From: Thermoplasmata archaeon
GTDB lineage: Archaea; Thermoplasmatota; Thermoplasmata; Lutacidiplasmatales; UBA184
DNA length: 40,820 nucleotides
Direction: 5' to 3'
NCBI GenBank assembly: GCA_022750375.1
Contig: JAKIVU010000003.1
Span: forward strand, 49,779 to 90,598
Positions 8,703 to 16,967 of the stretch are shown here, one piece after another; within the stretch, counting starts at the first letter, position 1, and each line of letters starts with the position of its first letter. Below the pieces are notes generated by a model. The model ran no database searches, had not been told where the DNA came from, and saw only the letters and a program-made list of their open reading frames with translations. Made by a program: the position numbers and the translations under genes.

Positions 8703-9335
8703 GTGTCACACTCTCCCGATACGAAACGCCCCGGAACCTCGCCGGCGGCCTCGCCCGACGTCGTCTATCCCGTGCGCGAAGACTCGTTGTTGCTCCTCCC
8801 GTTCGCTCGCGTTGCTCGCGGGAGTTCTCTCCTCGAGATCGGATGCGGGACGGGGCTCGCCTCCCTCGAAGCGGCGAGCCGGGGAGCTCGGGTGGTCGCC
8901 ACGGACCGGAACCCGCACGCACTTCGACGATTGGGAGAGCGCGCGCGCGAGCGTCGGCTCGCGGTCGACCTCGTGCGGACGGACCTGGCCCGCGGTCTCG
9001 GACGATTCGACCGGGTCCTCTCGAACCCGCCGTACTTGCCGACCGTTACGGCCCAGCGGGATCCGGACCGCTGGCAGAATCTCGCATTGGACGGGGGCCC
9101 GGACGGGTGCGTCGTCACGGCCCGGTTGGTCGCCTCCGTCGCCGACCATCTCACGACCCACGGGAGCGCATTTGTCCTCGTCTCCTCGCTCCAATCGGCG
9201 ACGCACCTCGCGTCGATCCGGAGCGGTTGGGAGAAAGACGCCGGTCGATGCACGAGCGTTGCCACACGCTCCCTCGAGGGGGAACGCCTCGAGGTGTGGC
9301 GGTTCGACCGCCTCCAACCTGCGACGCGGGACTAA
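8703..9335 (+). CDS. HemK2/PrmC-related N5-glutamine methyltransferase
   Basis: A 210-residue class I SAM-dependent methyltransferase. Motif I is LLEIGCGTGLASLEA (residues 43-57), an acidic VVATDRN follows at motif II, and the substrate-amide motif NPPY lies at 108-111. NPPY marks enzymes that methylate glutamine or adenine amines. The short length without the bacterial PrmC N-terminal domain fits the archaeal/eukaryotic HemK2 (Mtq2) group, which methylates the GGQ glutamine of aRF1; that assignment is from family knowledge. The start is a GTG at 8703. An AATAAG box lies only about 17 nt upstream, so the promoter is less certain than for other genes here. The TAA stop shares bases with the stop of the converging purQ. 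Confidence 0.85.
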   Translation: MSHSPDTKRPGTSPAASPDVVYPVREDSLLLLPFARVARGSSLLEIGCGTGLASLEAASRGARVVATDRNPHALRRLGERARERRLAVDLVRTDLARGLGRFDRVLSNPPYLPTVTAQRDPDRWQNLALDGGPDGCVVTARLVASVADHLTTHGSAFVLVSSLQSATHLASIRSGWEKDAGRCTSVATRSLEGERLEVWRFDRLQPATRD

Positions 9336-10162
9336 CGCACGCGCTCCGCGTGCGCCAACACGGCGTCCAAGAATCGGTGCCCGTCGCCGAACCCGTTCGG
9401 TCCTCCGTGACGCGACCAATCCGGCGCCTGCGCCCGGAAGAACGATCGTTCGGGGTGCGGCATGAGCCCGAAGACGTTGCCTTCGGGATTCGTCAGACCG
9501 GCGACGTTTCCCGGGGATCCGTTCGGATTCCACGGGTAGACGGCCGGCGCTCCGTCGGGAGTGACCCATCGGAACATCACCTGTCCGGCGCGCTCGAGAC
9601 TTCTCAGGTGGGCGACCGGGTCGCCAGAGAGCACGAGCTTCCCCTCCGCGTGGGCCGACGGGAAGAGGAATCGGGTTCCCTTCGGCAGATCGCGGAGCGC
9701 CGGGAACGCTCCTCCTTCCCACGAGACGAACGTCGGCCGGCATTCGAAATGACCGGAGTCGTTCGTGAGGAGGACCGCCTCGGGCGTCCCGAGCCGGCCG
9801 CCAGAGCGACCGGGGAGAAGACCCAACTCTACGACGACCTGGAATCCGTTGCAGACACCGCCGACCAGATGTCCGGACCGAACGAACTCTTCGAGCTCCG
9901 GTCCGATCGACGCGCGGATCCGTGCGGCGAAGATCGCCCCGGCGCGCACGTAGTCTCCGGCGGAGAATCCGCCCGGAATGAACAGTGCGTCGTAGTCCGC
10001 GAGCCGACGGCGCTCCTCCGGCCCGACCTCCCGTCCTTCGAGTTGCTTCAAGGAGACGATCTCAGGGCGGGCTCCGAGGGTCGCGAGCGCGACGCGGAGC
10101 TCCTCGTCACAGTTCGTCCCTTCGATGGACAGCAGCGCGATCCGAAGGTCCCGACGGGCCAC
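9332..10162 (-). CDS. purQ: Phosphoribosylformylglycinamidine synthase, glutaminase subunit
   Basis: PurQ hydrolyses glutamine and passes ammonia to PurL in the fourth step of de novo purine synthesis. The 276-residue product is a class I glutamine amidotransferase: nucleophile Cys104 in GGVCNGFQ and the His236/Glu238 pair in MPHPER complete the triad. PGGFSAGDYVRAGA (from residue 63) is a PurQ hallmark. The GTG at 10162 is preceded by a CCTTAAC box about 25 nt upstream, so the gene appears to have its own leaderless promoter even though moeA lies only 51 nt upstream on the same strand. The usual partners purS and purL are not in the window; purM is far away near 37 kb. The stop overlaps that of the HemK2-like gene. 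Confidence 0.96.
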   Translation of the reverse strand: MARRDLRIALLSIEGTNCDEELRVALATLGARPEIVSLKQLEGREVGPEERRRLADYDALFIPGGFSAGDYVRAGAIFAARIRASIGPELEEFVRSGHLVGGVCNGFQVVVELGLLPGRSGGRLGTPEAVLLTNDSGHFECRPTFVSWEGGAFPALRDLPKGTRFLFPSAHAEGKLVLSGDPVAHLRSLERAGQVMFRWVTPDGAPAVYPWNPNGSPGNVAGLTNPEGNVFGLMPHPERSFFRAQAPDWSRHGGPNGFGDGHRFLDAVLAHAERVR

Positions 10163-10183
10163 GACCCGCGAGCGGTCGTGCGA

Positions 10184-10190
10184 CCTTAAC
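10184..10190 (-). promoter_or_regulatory. TATA-like box for purQ
   Basis: The minus strand reads GTTAAGG, centred 25 nt before the purQ GTG. It lies between the end of moeA and purQ and suggests separate, leaderless transcription of purQ. Confidence 0.5.
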
Positions 10191-10213
10191 CGTTCCTCGG
10201 GGCGGGTTGTCGG

Positions 10214-11455
10214 TCAGTTCACCCGGCCCAGGGGCGGGTCGAGTCGATACACTCGGAGGGTACTGCCGGCGCGCACCCTTCTCCGTCCCGGAGGAAGCAT
10301 CGCGTACGCCGTGGCGCCGGACAGGCTCGTGATCACTGACGAACCCCGGTACGTCGTGTACGCGAGTCCGTCCCGGAACTCGAGGGGGACCACGGTCGAC
10401 AGTCCGGGCGTCGGCGCGACCGCGTCACTCCCGAGGACCGCCGTACCCTCGGTCCATCCCGGCCCCATGCGATGACCGAGCTTCCGAAGCACCGGGAGCA
10501 CGAGCCAGTACATGTTCACGAGGCAGGATGTCGGGTGCCCCGGCATCCCGACCACGAGCTTCCCGTCGACGACCGCCGCCAAGGTCGGCTTTCCCGCGCG
10601 GACCGCGATCCCGTGGAACAGCAGGGTACCGACCTTCGGAAGGATCCGGGGCAGGTGGTCGCGTTCTCCGACCGAGCTTCCACCGGTGGCGAGGACGAGG
10701 TCGGAGGTTCGCAGGGCTCGCCGGATCGCCGATTCGATCCGGGCCGCATCGTCCGGTATCGGGGCGAGGGCACGGGGGACCGCGCCCGCGGCAGTGATCA
10801 CGGCGGACAGGGCGGCATTGTTGCTCTCGTAGATTCGCCCGGGGACCTCTCGAGCCCCCGGCGCGAGCAACTCGTTCCCGTTGGGGATGATGGTGACCAC
10901 GGGGCGGGCAAACACCCGTACCCACGGGATCCCGCACGCCGCGAGGGTGCCGAGGGCGGTCGCAGTAAGCTCCTCACCACCGCGCACGAGCACCTTGCCT
11001 CGCGGAAAGTCGTGACCCGGACGGGAGAACTTGTCGCGCGCCGGAATCGGACGGAAGACGCGGATCCGCTTTCCTTGGCGGTCGACCTCTTCGAAGATGA
11101 CCACCGCATCCGCCCCCGCGGGAAGCGCCCCGCCGGTCGCGATCGCCACGGTCTCACCGGGACGGAGCTGCCCGGGGAATGCCTGTTCCGCGAAGACCTC
11201 CCCGAGGATCTTCAGCTCGACGGGCCGTCGCCGGCTCGCGTGTCGTGTATCGGCGGAGCGAATCGCATATCCATCCCAGGTCGCGCGAGGGAAGCCGGGC
11301 ACGGGTCGGGGTGCTCGGTAAGTAACCGCAGCGACCCGTCCGAACCCCGCGTCCACGCGGACCCGTTCGGTCCGCGTCACGGGCCGCGCGGCGGCAAGAA
11401 GTCGACGGCGAGCGGTCTCGACTTCCAACAGTCGACCGAACGCGTGCATCTCCAT
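10214..11455 (-). CDS. moeA: Molybdopterin molybdenumtransferase MoeA
   Basis: MoeA inserts molybdate (or tungstate, in related archaeal paralogues) into adenylated molybdopterin. The 413-residue product has the full domain set: N-terminal ATWDGYAIR with the conserved Asp61, the beta-rich domain with ATGGALPAGADAVV (residues 106-119), the MoCF-binding domain with ESNNAAL (210-216) and GGSSVGERD (258-266), GMPGHPTS (303-310), and a C-terminal beta-barrel. It starts at ATG 11455, 15 nt downstream of the PfkB-kinase stop, so the two are probably one transcript. No MoaA-type or molybdoenzyme gene is nearby. Which metal it handles cannot be read from sequence alone. Confidence 0.96.
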   Translation of the reverse strand: MEMHAFGRLLEVETARRRLLAAARPVTRTERVRVDAGFGRVAAVTYRAPRPVPGFPRATWDGYAIRSADTRHASRRRPVELKILGEVFAEQAFPGQLRPGETVAIATGGALPAGADAVVIFEEVDRQGKRIRVFRPIPARDKFSRPGHDFPRGKVLVRGGEELTATALGTLAACGIPWVRVFARPVVTIIPNGNELLAPGAREVPGRIYESNNAALSAVITAAGAVPRALAPIPDDAARIESAIRRALRTSDLVLATGGSSVGERDHLPRILPKVGTLLFHGIAVRAGKPTLAAVVDGKLVVGMPGHPTSCLVNMYWLVLPVLRKLGHRMGPGWTEGTAVLGSDAVAPTPGLSTVVPLEFRDGLAYTTYRGSSVITSLSGATAYAMLPPGRRRVRAGSTLRVYRLDPPLGRVN

Positions 11456-11470
11456 GGTGAGCCTCCAGCC

Positions 11471-12376
11471 CTAGTGGGCCCCCTCCATCCAGCGGGCGGC
11501 GGCCCGCGCTCCTGCCCGGAGGCAGCCCCGGAGCTCCTCCCCTTCAAACCATCCGGCGTAGAAACCGCCCCGGTACGCGTCGCCGGCTCCGACCACCGAA
11601 CGCACGCGGTGAGGGCGCACGGACGGAACGTGGACCGAACCGGTACGGGAGTACGCGGTCGCCCCTCCCTCACCCTCGGTTCGAACGACCAATGGGACCG
11701 TTCTGAGAAGCCCCTCGGTCCCCCGAACTCCCAGGAGTCGGGCGGTCCGGTCGATCTCGGAACGGTTTCCGAAGAGGATCTCCGAGCCGGAGATGAGTTT
11801 CTTCAATCGGGCCCGGTCCCATCGGTAGTGGACCTCTTGAGCGGGGTCGGCCGCGACGCGCACCCCCCGGGAGCGCCCCTCCGCGAGCAGTTGCAGTTGG
11901 AAGTCGGGGGCGCCTGTGGTCAGATGAAGCCAGGAATACTCCGAGAGCCACGGTCGCGGCTTTGACCGTATCGGCGGAGTTCCCATCGGCCCTTGCTCCA
12001 TGAGGGTCCGCTGGCGAGCCCTTCGGTCCTCGAAGATGTAGGCGGTCGGCGTCACGGCGCCCGGGACCCGATCCACTCCTCTCAGGTCGATGTGAGCGTC
12101 GCGCAGTCGCTCCCAAAATGCGACCGGAAAATCCTCTCCCACGCGCGCGACGAGCCCCGTCGCGACCCCGTACCGTGTAGCGGAGAGTGCGATGTTCGCC
12201 GCGGTACCTCCGAGCGCTATCCGATGAGATTCCACGGGAACCGTGCGGTCATCGGCCGGGAAGGCGGGCAATCGCAGGAAACGGTCGACGTTCACGTGGC
12301 CGGAAACGAGCAGATTCCTCGGTCGGTCCGAGAGGCCCTCCGTCATCGGCACGGACTCCGGGATGAGGAGTTGCAC
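11471..12376 (-). CDS. PfkB-family sugar or nucleoside kinase
   Basis: A ribokinase/PfkB fold kinase of 301 residues if read from the GTG at 12376; an ATG at 12346 is an alternative that still keeps all conserved parts. The first signature is GGTAANIALSATRYG (residues 56-70). The second is VGAGDAYRGGF, with the catalytic base Asp266 in GAGD. FGNRSEI near residue 202 is the N-x-x-E-like segment that binds magnesium. Substrate specificity (ribose, adenosine, other nucleosides or sugars) cannot be settled by eye. It leads the unit kinase-moeA and shares a short divergent promoter region, containing a palindromic CTTAAG, with the amidohydrolase gene. Confidence 0.88.
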   Translation of the reverse strand: MQLLIPESVPMTEGLSDRPRNLLVSGHVNVDRFLRLPAFPADDRTVPVESHRIALGGTAANIALSATRYGVATGLVARVGEDFPVAFWERLRDAHIDLRGVDRVPGAVTPTAYIFEDRRARQRTLMEQGPMGTPPIRSKPRPWLSEYSWLHLTTGAPDFQLQLLAEGRSRGVRVAADPAQEVHYRWDRARLKKLISGSEILFGNRSEIDRTARLLGVRGTEGLLRTVPLVVRTEGEGGATAYSRTGSVHVPSVRPHRVRSVVGAGDAYRGGFYAGWFEGEELRGCLRAGARAAARWMEGAH

Positions 12377-12408
12377 CCCATAGCGCTTCGGGAGGTACGC
12401 GGGACGGG

Positions 12409-12414
12409 CTTAAG
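12409..12414. promoter_or_regulatory. Palindromic CTTAAG box in a divergent promoter
   Basis: CTTAAG reads the same on both strands and lies between the PfkB kinase (start 12376) and the amidohydrolase (start 12443), about 35 and 31 nt from the two starts. It could serve as the TATA element in either direction. Confidence 0.4.
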
Positions 12415-12442
12415 CGGTCCGGCCCCTCCAGCCGCGTCCGCC

Positions 12443-13534
12443 ATGATTGTCGAGGGAGCGATCCTAGACATCGACGGCCCTCGGGCGGGCTACGTACGCT
12501 TCCGCGACGGCCGCGTCATCGAGGTCGGGAAGCTCGGCACTGATTCCACTCGGGGCCGAGAGCGAAGGATCCGGGGCATCGTGATCCCCTCGCCCGTGAA
12601 CAGCCACACCCACCTCGGGGACGCGATCTCGGTTCGGGAGCCACCGCCCGGCCCCGTCTCGAGTCTGGTGCGTCCACCGGACGGCTACAAGTTTCGACTC
12701 CTTGCGGCCGCGAGCCCGGGCGCGAAGCGAAGGGCACTCCGCGGGGCGTTCGAGCGCATGTCGCACGACGGCGTGGCGGCGGTGATCGACTTTCGGGAAG
12801 AGGGGCTCGACGGAGTGCGGCTCTTTCAGGAGGCCGCGCGGGGGAGCACGGTCCGTGCCGTCGTGATGGGTCGACCCCTCCAACGTCCGGTCGTTCGGAG
12901 AGAACTCGACGCGTTGCTCTCGGCCGCCGACGGGGTCGGCCTCTCGAGCGCGCTCGAAGAGAACATTGAGACCCGTACTCTGGTCGCGCGCGCTTGCCGG
13001 GCACGGGGAAAGAGATACGGGCTCCACGCGAGCGAAGCTCGGCGCGAGCCGCCCGACTCGTACCTCCATCCGCACCCGGATCTCCTGATCCACCTCGCGA
13101 AGGCGACCCGGGACGACCTCGAGACCGTCCGCGACGCGAAGGTTGCGGTCGCGGTGTGCCCTCGTTCGAATGCGCTCTTCGGACGGCAACCGGACCTGCG
13201 CTCCATGGAGCGGCTCGGTATCCCCGTCCTGTTGGGTACGGACAACGCGATGTTCCACGCGCCCTCGATCTGGCGCGAGCTCGAATTCGCCTATGTGGCG
13301 ACTCGGCTTCGGCAGCGTCCCGCGTCCGCAGAATTCCTTGCACGTGCCGTCCTCGTCGAGCCGTGGCGGTGGTTGGGAGATCCCCGGGCCGCCCGCGTGG
13401 CCGCGGGGATGACGGTCCCTCCGCTCGTGGTTCGGCTTCCGCCGGACGACCCGGCCTATCAGGTGGTGACGCGCACCACCGAACATCTTATCCTCCGGGT
13501 CGCGCCCCGGAGCCCCGTCCGGGTTCACCGATGA
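12443..13534 (+). CDS. Amidohydrolase of the cytosine/guanine-deaminase-like class (COG0402-like)
   Basis: A 363-residue metal-dependent hydrolase. The metal ligands of the class can be followed: His55 and His57 in NSHTHLGD, His195 with Glu198 in LHASE, His217 in LIHLAKAT, and Asp267 in LGTDNAMF. AVCPRSNALFG (about residue 237) is the typical substrate-loop motif of chlorohydrolases and aminohydrolases in COG0402. Possible substrates include a purine, a 5'-deoxyadenosine-type nucleoside or an aminopyrimidine; the sequence does not decide. The protein is shorter than most family members. The start at 12443 follows a CTTAAG box by about 30 nt. Its TGA overlaps the glyS ATG (ATGA), so the amidohydrolase and glycyl-tRNA synthetase are translationally coupled. 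Confidence 0.87.
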   Translation: MIVEGAILDIDGPRAGYVRFRDGRVIEVGKLGTDSTRGRERRIRGIVIPSPVNSHTHLGDAISVREPPPGPVSSLVRPPDGYKFRLLAAASPGAKRRALRGAFERMSHDGVAAVIDFREEGLDGVRLFQEAARGSTVRAVVMGRPLQRPVVRRELDALLSAADGVGLSSALEENIETRTLVARACRARGKRYGLHASEARREPPDSYLHPHPDLLIHLAKATRDDLETVRDAKVAVAVCPRSNALFGRQPDLRSMERLGIPVLLGTDNAMFHAPSIWRELEFAYVATRLRQRPASAEFLARAVLVEPWRWLGDPRAARVAAGMTVPPLVVRLPPDDPAYQVVTRTTEHLILRVAPRSPVRVHR

Positions 13535-15036
13535 AAAGCGACGAGCTGTTCGCGCTCCTTCGCCGCCGTGGGGTGGTCTGGCCGTCGGCCGAGATCTACG
13601 GCGGGGCGCAGGGTCTCTACGATTACGGTCCGCTCGGGGCGGCGCTGAAGCGTCGGCTCGAAGAGACGTGGGCCGCGTGGTTCGTCGGGCTCTCCCAGGA
13701 TTACCACTTGATCGAACCCGCCGAGATCCTCCCGGAAGCCGTCGTTCGTGCCTCCGGGCATCTCGAGCACTTCACCGACCCCGAGATCACCTGTGACCAG
13801 TGCCATACCGCGTTCCGGGCCGATACCGTACTCGAGAAGGTGCGGCCCGAAGGCGTCGACGGGCTCTCGCCCGCCCAGATCGCGGAGATCATCACGGCGC
13901 GACAGCTCCGTTGCCCGAACTGCGGGTCGATGGCACTCAGCGTACCCCGATCGTTCAACATGATGTTCGGGATGGAGTTCGGCGTCACCGGAAACGAGCG
14001 CGCGTACCTCCGCCCCGAGACTGCCCAGGGAAGCTACCTCTCTTTCTCCCGAATGTGGGACGTCGGACGACGGGCCCTTCCGCTCGGGATCGCCGTGATC
14101 GGCAAGGCCTACCGGAACGAGATCGCTCCCCGGCAGGTGCTGTTCCGCATGCGCGCCTTCACCCAGGCGGAACTCCAGATCTTCTTCGACCCGTCCGACT
14201 TTACGGTGCCGTTCGACCGGGTCCGCGACGAAAAGCTGCCGGTCCTCCGCGTGCCGCGCCGTGCGGCGGGGGAGGAGTCTCCCGAATGGGTGTCGGCGGG
14301 GGATCTCGTAAGCACCGGGCAGTTGCCCGAGTTCTACGTCTACCATCTCGTGCACACGTACCGCTTCTTCCGCGACGTGCTCGGCTATCCCGCGAACCGG
14401 ATCCGCCTGTTCGAGAAGTCCGACACCGAACGGGCGTTCTACAACCGGATCCAGTTCGACGTCGAGGTTCATCTCGAGAGCCTCGGAGGCTTCAAGGAAC
14501 TCGGCGCGGTCCACTATCGCGGGAACTACGACCTGACTCGTCACAGCGAAGGGTCGGGGAAGGACCTCTCCGTGACCCCGCAGGACAAAACGAAGCTCCT
14601 GCCCCATGTCCTCGAACTCACCTTCGGCGTCGACCGGAACGTTTGGGGCCTCGCCGACGTCCATCTCGGCAAGGACGGGGAGCGGACCCTCTGGCGGCTC
14701 CCGCCGTACCTGGCGCCGGTGCCGGTCGGAGTGTTCCCGCTCATGCCGAAGCTGCACGCGACGTACGCCATGCGCGTCGCCGACGAGCTCGCCGCCGCCG
14801 GGGTGCGAACGCAGTACGACGAGGCGGGAACGATCGGCAAACGGTACGCCCGGATGGACGAAGCCGGTACGCCGTACTGTCTCACGGTCGACGGTCGCAC
14901 GCTCGAAGAAGGGCCGGACCACGACACGGTCACCCTCCGGCAGCGGGACTCGAAAGCTCAGGAACGGGTCCGGGTCGTGGACTTGGTCACTCGCGTTCGT
15001 GCCACGCTCGAGCCGCCTCGCCCCGCTCGGGCGTAG
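13531..15036 (+). CDS. glyS: Glycyl-tRNA synthetase, dimeric archaeal/eukaryotic type
   Basis: Class II aminoacyl-tRNA synthetase charging tRNA-Gly. The 501-residue product begins with the RRRGVVWPSAEIYGG segment typical of the family. It has a zinc-like site in the insertion domain (CDQC at Cys88/Cys91 and CPNC at Cys128/Cys131), FNMMFGMEFG near 142-151, RPETAQGSY (161-169), motif 2 in GKAYRNEIAPRQ (191-202), and a motif 3-like GVDRNVWGL. A C-terminal anticodon-binding domain follows. It is of the homodimeric alpha2 kind, not the bacterial alpha2-beta2 kind. The ATG at 13531 is fixed by the ATGA overlap with the amidohydrolase and by the conserved N-terminus. Confidence 0.97.
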   Translation: MKSDELFALLRRRGVVWPSAEIYGGAQGLYDYGPLGAALKRRLEETWAAWFVGLSQDYHLIEPAEILPEAVVRASGHLEHFTDPEITCDQCHTAFRADTVLEKVRPEGVDGLSPAQIAEIITARQLRCPNCGSMALSVPRSFNMMFGMEFGVTGNERAYLRPETAQGSYLSFSRMWDVGRRALPLGIAVIGKAYRNEIAPRQVLFRMRAFTQAELQIFFDPSDFTVPFDRVRDEKLPVLRVPRRAAGEESPEWVSAGDLVSTGQLPEFYVYHLVHTYRFFRDVLGYPANRIRLFEKSDTERAFYNRIQFDVEVHLESLGGFKELGAVHYRGNYDLTRHSEGSGKDLSVTPQDKTKLLPHVLELTFGVDRNVWGLADVHLGKDGERTLWRLPPYLAPVPVGVFPLMPKLHATYAMRVADELAAAGVRTQYDEAGTIGKRYARMDEAGTPYCLTVDGRTLEEGPDHDTVTLRQRDSKAQERVRVVDLVTRVRATLEPPRPARA

Positions 15037-15098
15037 CGCCGCCGGGGCTTCGACCCGAGCAATAACGGATATAGCTCACGATACCTAGACCGGGTTCG

Positions 15099-15716
15099 AT
15101 GGCAGCCGGCGGTGGTCCACCCCCCAGCAGCGGTGTCACGACCCCGTTCATGCACCGCCAGTCGCGGTGGCTCGGTCAGGGCTATGCCGACATTACGAAA
15201 CTGAGGGAGCTCGCCGCCAAGCACGACCGCACCGCGGGGCGGATGAACCAACGGGCGTCCCGGATCAACACCAAGATCGAGAAGCTGCGCCATCAGGCGA
15301 CGATCCTCCGAGAGAAGGGCCAGCGGGTCCTCGCAGAGATCCCCGAGATCGAGCAGCAGATGAAGCAGCACGAACGGGACATCGAGGCCGGTACGAACCA
15401 GGCCGGGGGCGCCCAGGTTGGTTCGGACATCACGAGCCTCCACTACCGGGTCCGCAAGCTCCAACAGAAGGTCGTCGACAAGCAACAGAAGGCCCGGACG
15501 CTCGAGCACCGTGCCGCGATGAAGAACCAGAAGACCGCCGAGCTCAAGGTGAAGGTCGACCGGTACCTCGAGTCGGCCCGCCTCGAGGAACAGGAGGCGG
15601 CCGCCTATCGACAACGCGCCGACCGGCTTCAGATGATCACCGAGACCGACGTCGCCTCGAATCTGAAGGCGAATGCCGCGCCCCGCGCGGCGGACGACGG
15701 TTCCCGGACGCCATGA
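15099..15716 (+). CDS. Coiled-coil protein of unknown function
   Basis: A 205-residue, highly charged protein with no recognisable catalytic motif. After a Gly/Pro-rich start, residues 30-100 and 110-185 form two long helical stretches rich in Lys, Glu, Gln and Arg with heptad-like Leu/Ile/Val spacing, separated by a Gly-rich hinge (AGTNQAGGAQVGSD). This looks like a helical hairpin or dimeric coiled coil. No signal peptide or membrane segment is seen. It lies 62 nt after glyS. Its TGA overlaps the start of the UPF0200 P-loop gene as ATGA, so these two are made from one message and may act together. I do not recognise the family. Confidence 0.85.
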   Translation: MAAGGGPPPSSGVTTPFMHRQSRWLGQGYADITKLRELAAKHDRTAGRMNQRASRINTKIEKLRHQATILREKGQRVLAEIPEIEQQMKQHERDIEAGTNQAGGAQVGSDITSLHYRVRKLQQKVVDKQQKARTLEHRAAMKNQKTAELKVKVDRYLESARLEEQEAAAYRQRADRLQMITETDVASNLKANAAPRAADDGSRTP

Positions 15717-16255
15717 AACTCATCGTCACGGTCGGAATGCCCGGCTCGGGCAAGGACGAGCTGATCGCGGTCGCCCAGTCGATGGGGCTCGCGACCCTCA
15801 AGATGGGGGACCTCGTGCGCGACGAGACGCGCCGACGAGGACTGCAGCTCAACAACGCGAACGTCGGACGCATCGCCTCCGAGGAGCGAGACAAGCACGG
15901 ACCGGGGGTCTGGGCCCAACGCGCCCTCCCGAAGCTGACCGAGACGCGCATGCTCGTCGACGGGTGCCGCTCCGATACGGAGGTCTCGGTGTTTCGCCAC
16001 AATTTCGGGGACCTCTTCGTCCTCGGGATATTCGCGTCCCCGGACACTCGACATGACCGGCTCACGGCCCGAGCCCGCAGCGACGACGTCGACCTTCAGG
16101 ACTTCTACGACCGGGACCGACGGGAGCTCAAGTGGGGCATCGGGAACGCCTTCGCTCTCGCCGACGGAATGCTGGTCAATGAAGGGCACCTCGATGAGTT
16201 CCGCCGGACCGCTCGCGCCACGCTCGAGTGGATCCTGAAACGGGACGACGAGTAA
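15713..16255 (+). CDS. UPF0200 P-loop kinase-like protein
   Basis: A 180-residue P-loop protein of the archaeal UPF0200 group, related in fold to dephospho-CoA, adenylate and other small-molecule kinases. Walker A is GMPGSGKDE (residues 8-16). A helix with LKMGDLVRDE follows, as in nucleotide monophosphate kinases. VDGCRSDTEVSVF and the arginine-rich lid segment ARARSDD sit where kinases place their phosphate-binding lid. The substrate is unknown; the archaeal dephospho-CoA kinase activity described so far belongs to a different family. The ATG at 15713 overlaps the stop of the coiled-coil gene. Confidence 0.88.
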   Translation: MKLIVTVGMPGSGKDELIAVAQSMGLATLKMGDLVRDETRRRGLQLNNANVGRIASEERDKHGPGVWAQRALPKLTETRMLVDGCRSDTEVSVFRHNFGDLFVLGIFASPDTRHDRLTARARSDDVDLQDFYDRDRRELKWGIGNAFALADGMLVNEGHLDEFRRTARATLEWILKRDDE

Positions 16256-16313
16256 GCGTCCCGGACCCGCCCCGTGGCCTTCTGGCCATTCCGCCGGCTC
16301 GCGAAACGAAACT

Positions 16314-16967
16314 TCAGTCGTCCCCGATCACGTCCGGCACATTGCCGGAGAGCAGCTCGCGCACCAGGTCGAATCGTTCCCGGTCCACCACGACGGCGAT
16401 GCGCGACCGCCCCGCGCCGATTCGCTGCGCCCCCCGGACGAGGTGGCGGTCCCGTGCCCCCGCGAACCCCCGAGAGCCCCGTCCCCCCGCCACTTCCCGG
16501 TCCCATTCGAGGGCGTACTCGTCCGGTGTCGACGGTGTCGGAGGCCGCCGGGAGACGGCGCGTTCTTTGACGGTGCGTCGGACGAGCTCGACGTACCCGA
16601 TATGCTCGGTGAACAGGGTCGCAGTGCGGTCGTCGCTCGGGTCGAGCGCTTCGACCGGGAGGGCGCGTTCCCCGGCCCATCGAAGGATCTCGATGAAGAC
16701 GGGATTCGGGACGCGCACCTCTCCAAAGCGCGAGAGTCCTCGGACCTCACTGGTCTCGATCGACGTCAGCGGAACGACCGGATCTCCCTCGGAGACCACG
16801 AAGTACTGGTTGAGCGCCTGCATCTCGTCCGCCGAGAGCCCCACTCCGACCACTTCGGGGCGGTACGATCCTAGCTGCGCGATCACCGGTGCCACTTCGG
16901 CGGCGAGGCCCCGGACTGGGGCGAGCAGCAGCACGTCACTCACCGAGCGGACCCGCTCGGATTTCAC
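16314..16967 (-). CDS. Hypothetical protein, possibly a divergent TraB/PrgY-like fold
   Basis: A soluble 217-residue protein without a clear textbook motif. Residues 10-45 read as a beta-alpha-beta unit ending in YRPEVVGVGLSADEMQAL. This resembles the start of TraB/PrgY domains, where a strand ends in VELD. Later, FIEILRWAGERALPVEALD, the YALEWDREV stretch and ARDRHLVRGAQRI followed by a hydrophobic strand are in the same order as in that superfamily. The usual Glu/Asp of the VELD motif is replaced by GLS, so if it is a member it may lack the presumed activity. Its ATG overlaps the stop of the COG1395-like regulator, so the two form one unit. The fold assignment is a hypothesis; the gene itself is well supported. 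Confidence 0.78.
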   Translation of the reverse strand: MKSERVRSVSDVLLLAPVRGLAAEVAPVIAQLGSYRPEVVGVGLSADEMQALNQYFVVSEGDPVVPLTSIETSEVRGLSRFGEVRVPNPVFIEILRWAGERALPVEALDPSDDRTATLFTEHIGYVELVRRTVKERAVSRRPPTPSTPDEYALEWDREVAGGRGSRGFAGARDRHLVRGAQRIGAGRSRIAVVVDRERFDLVRELLSGNVPDVIGDD

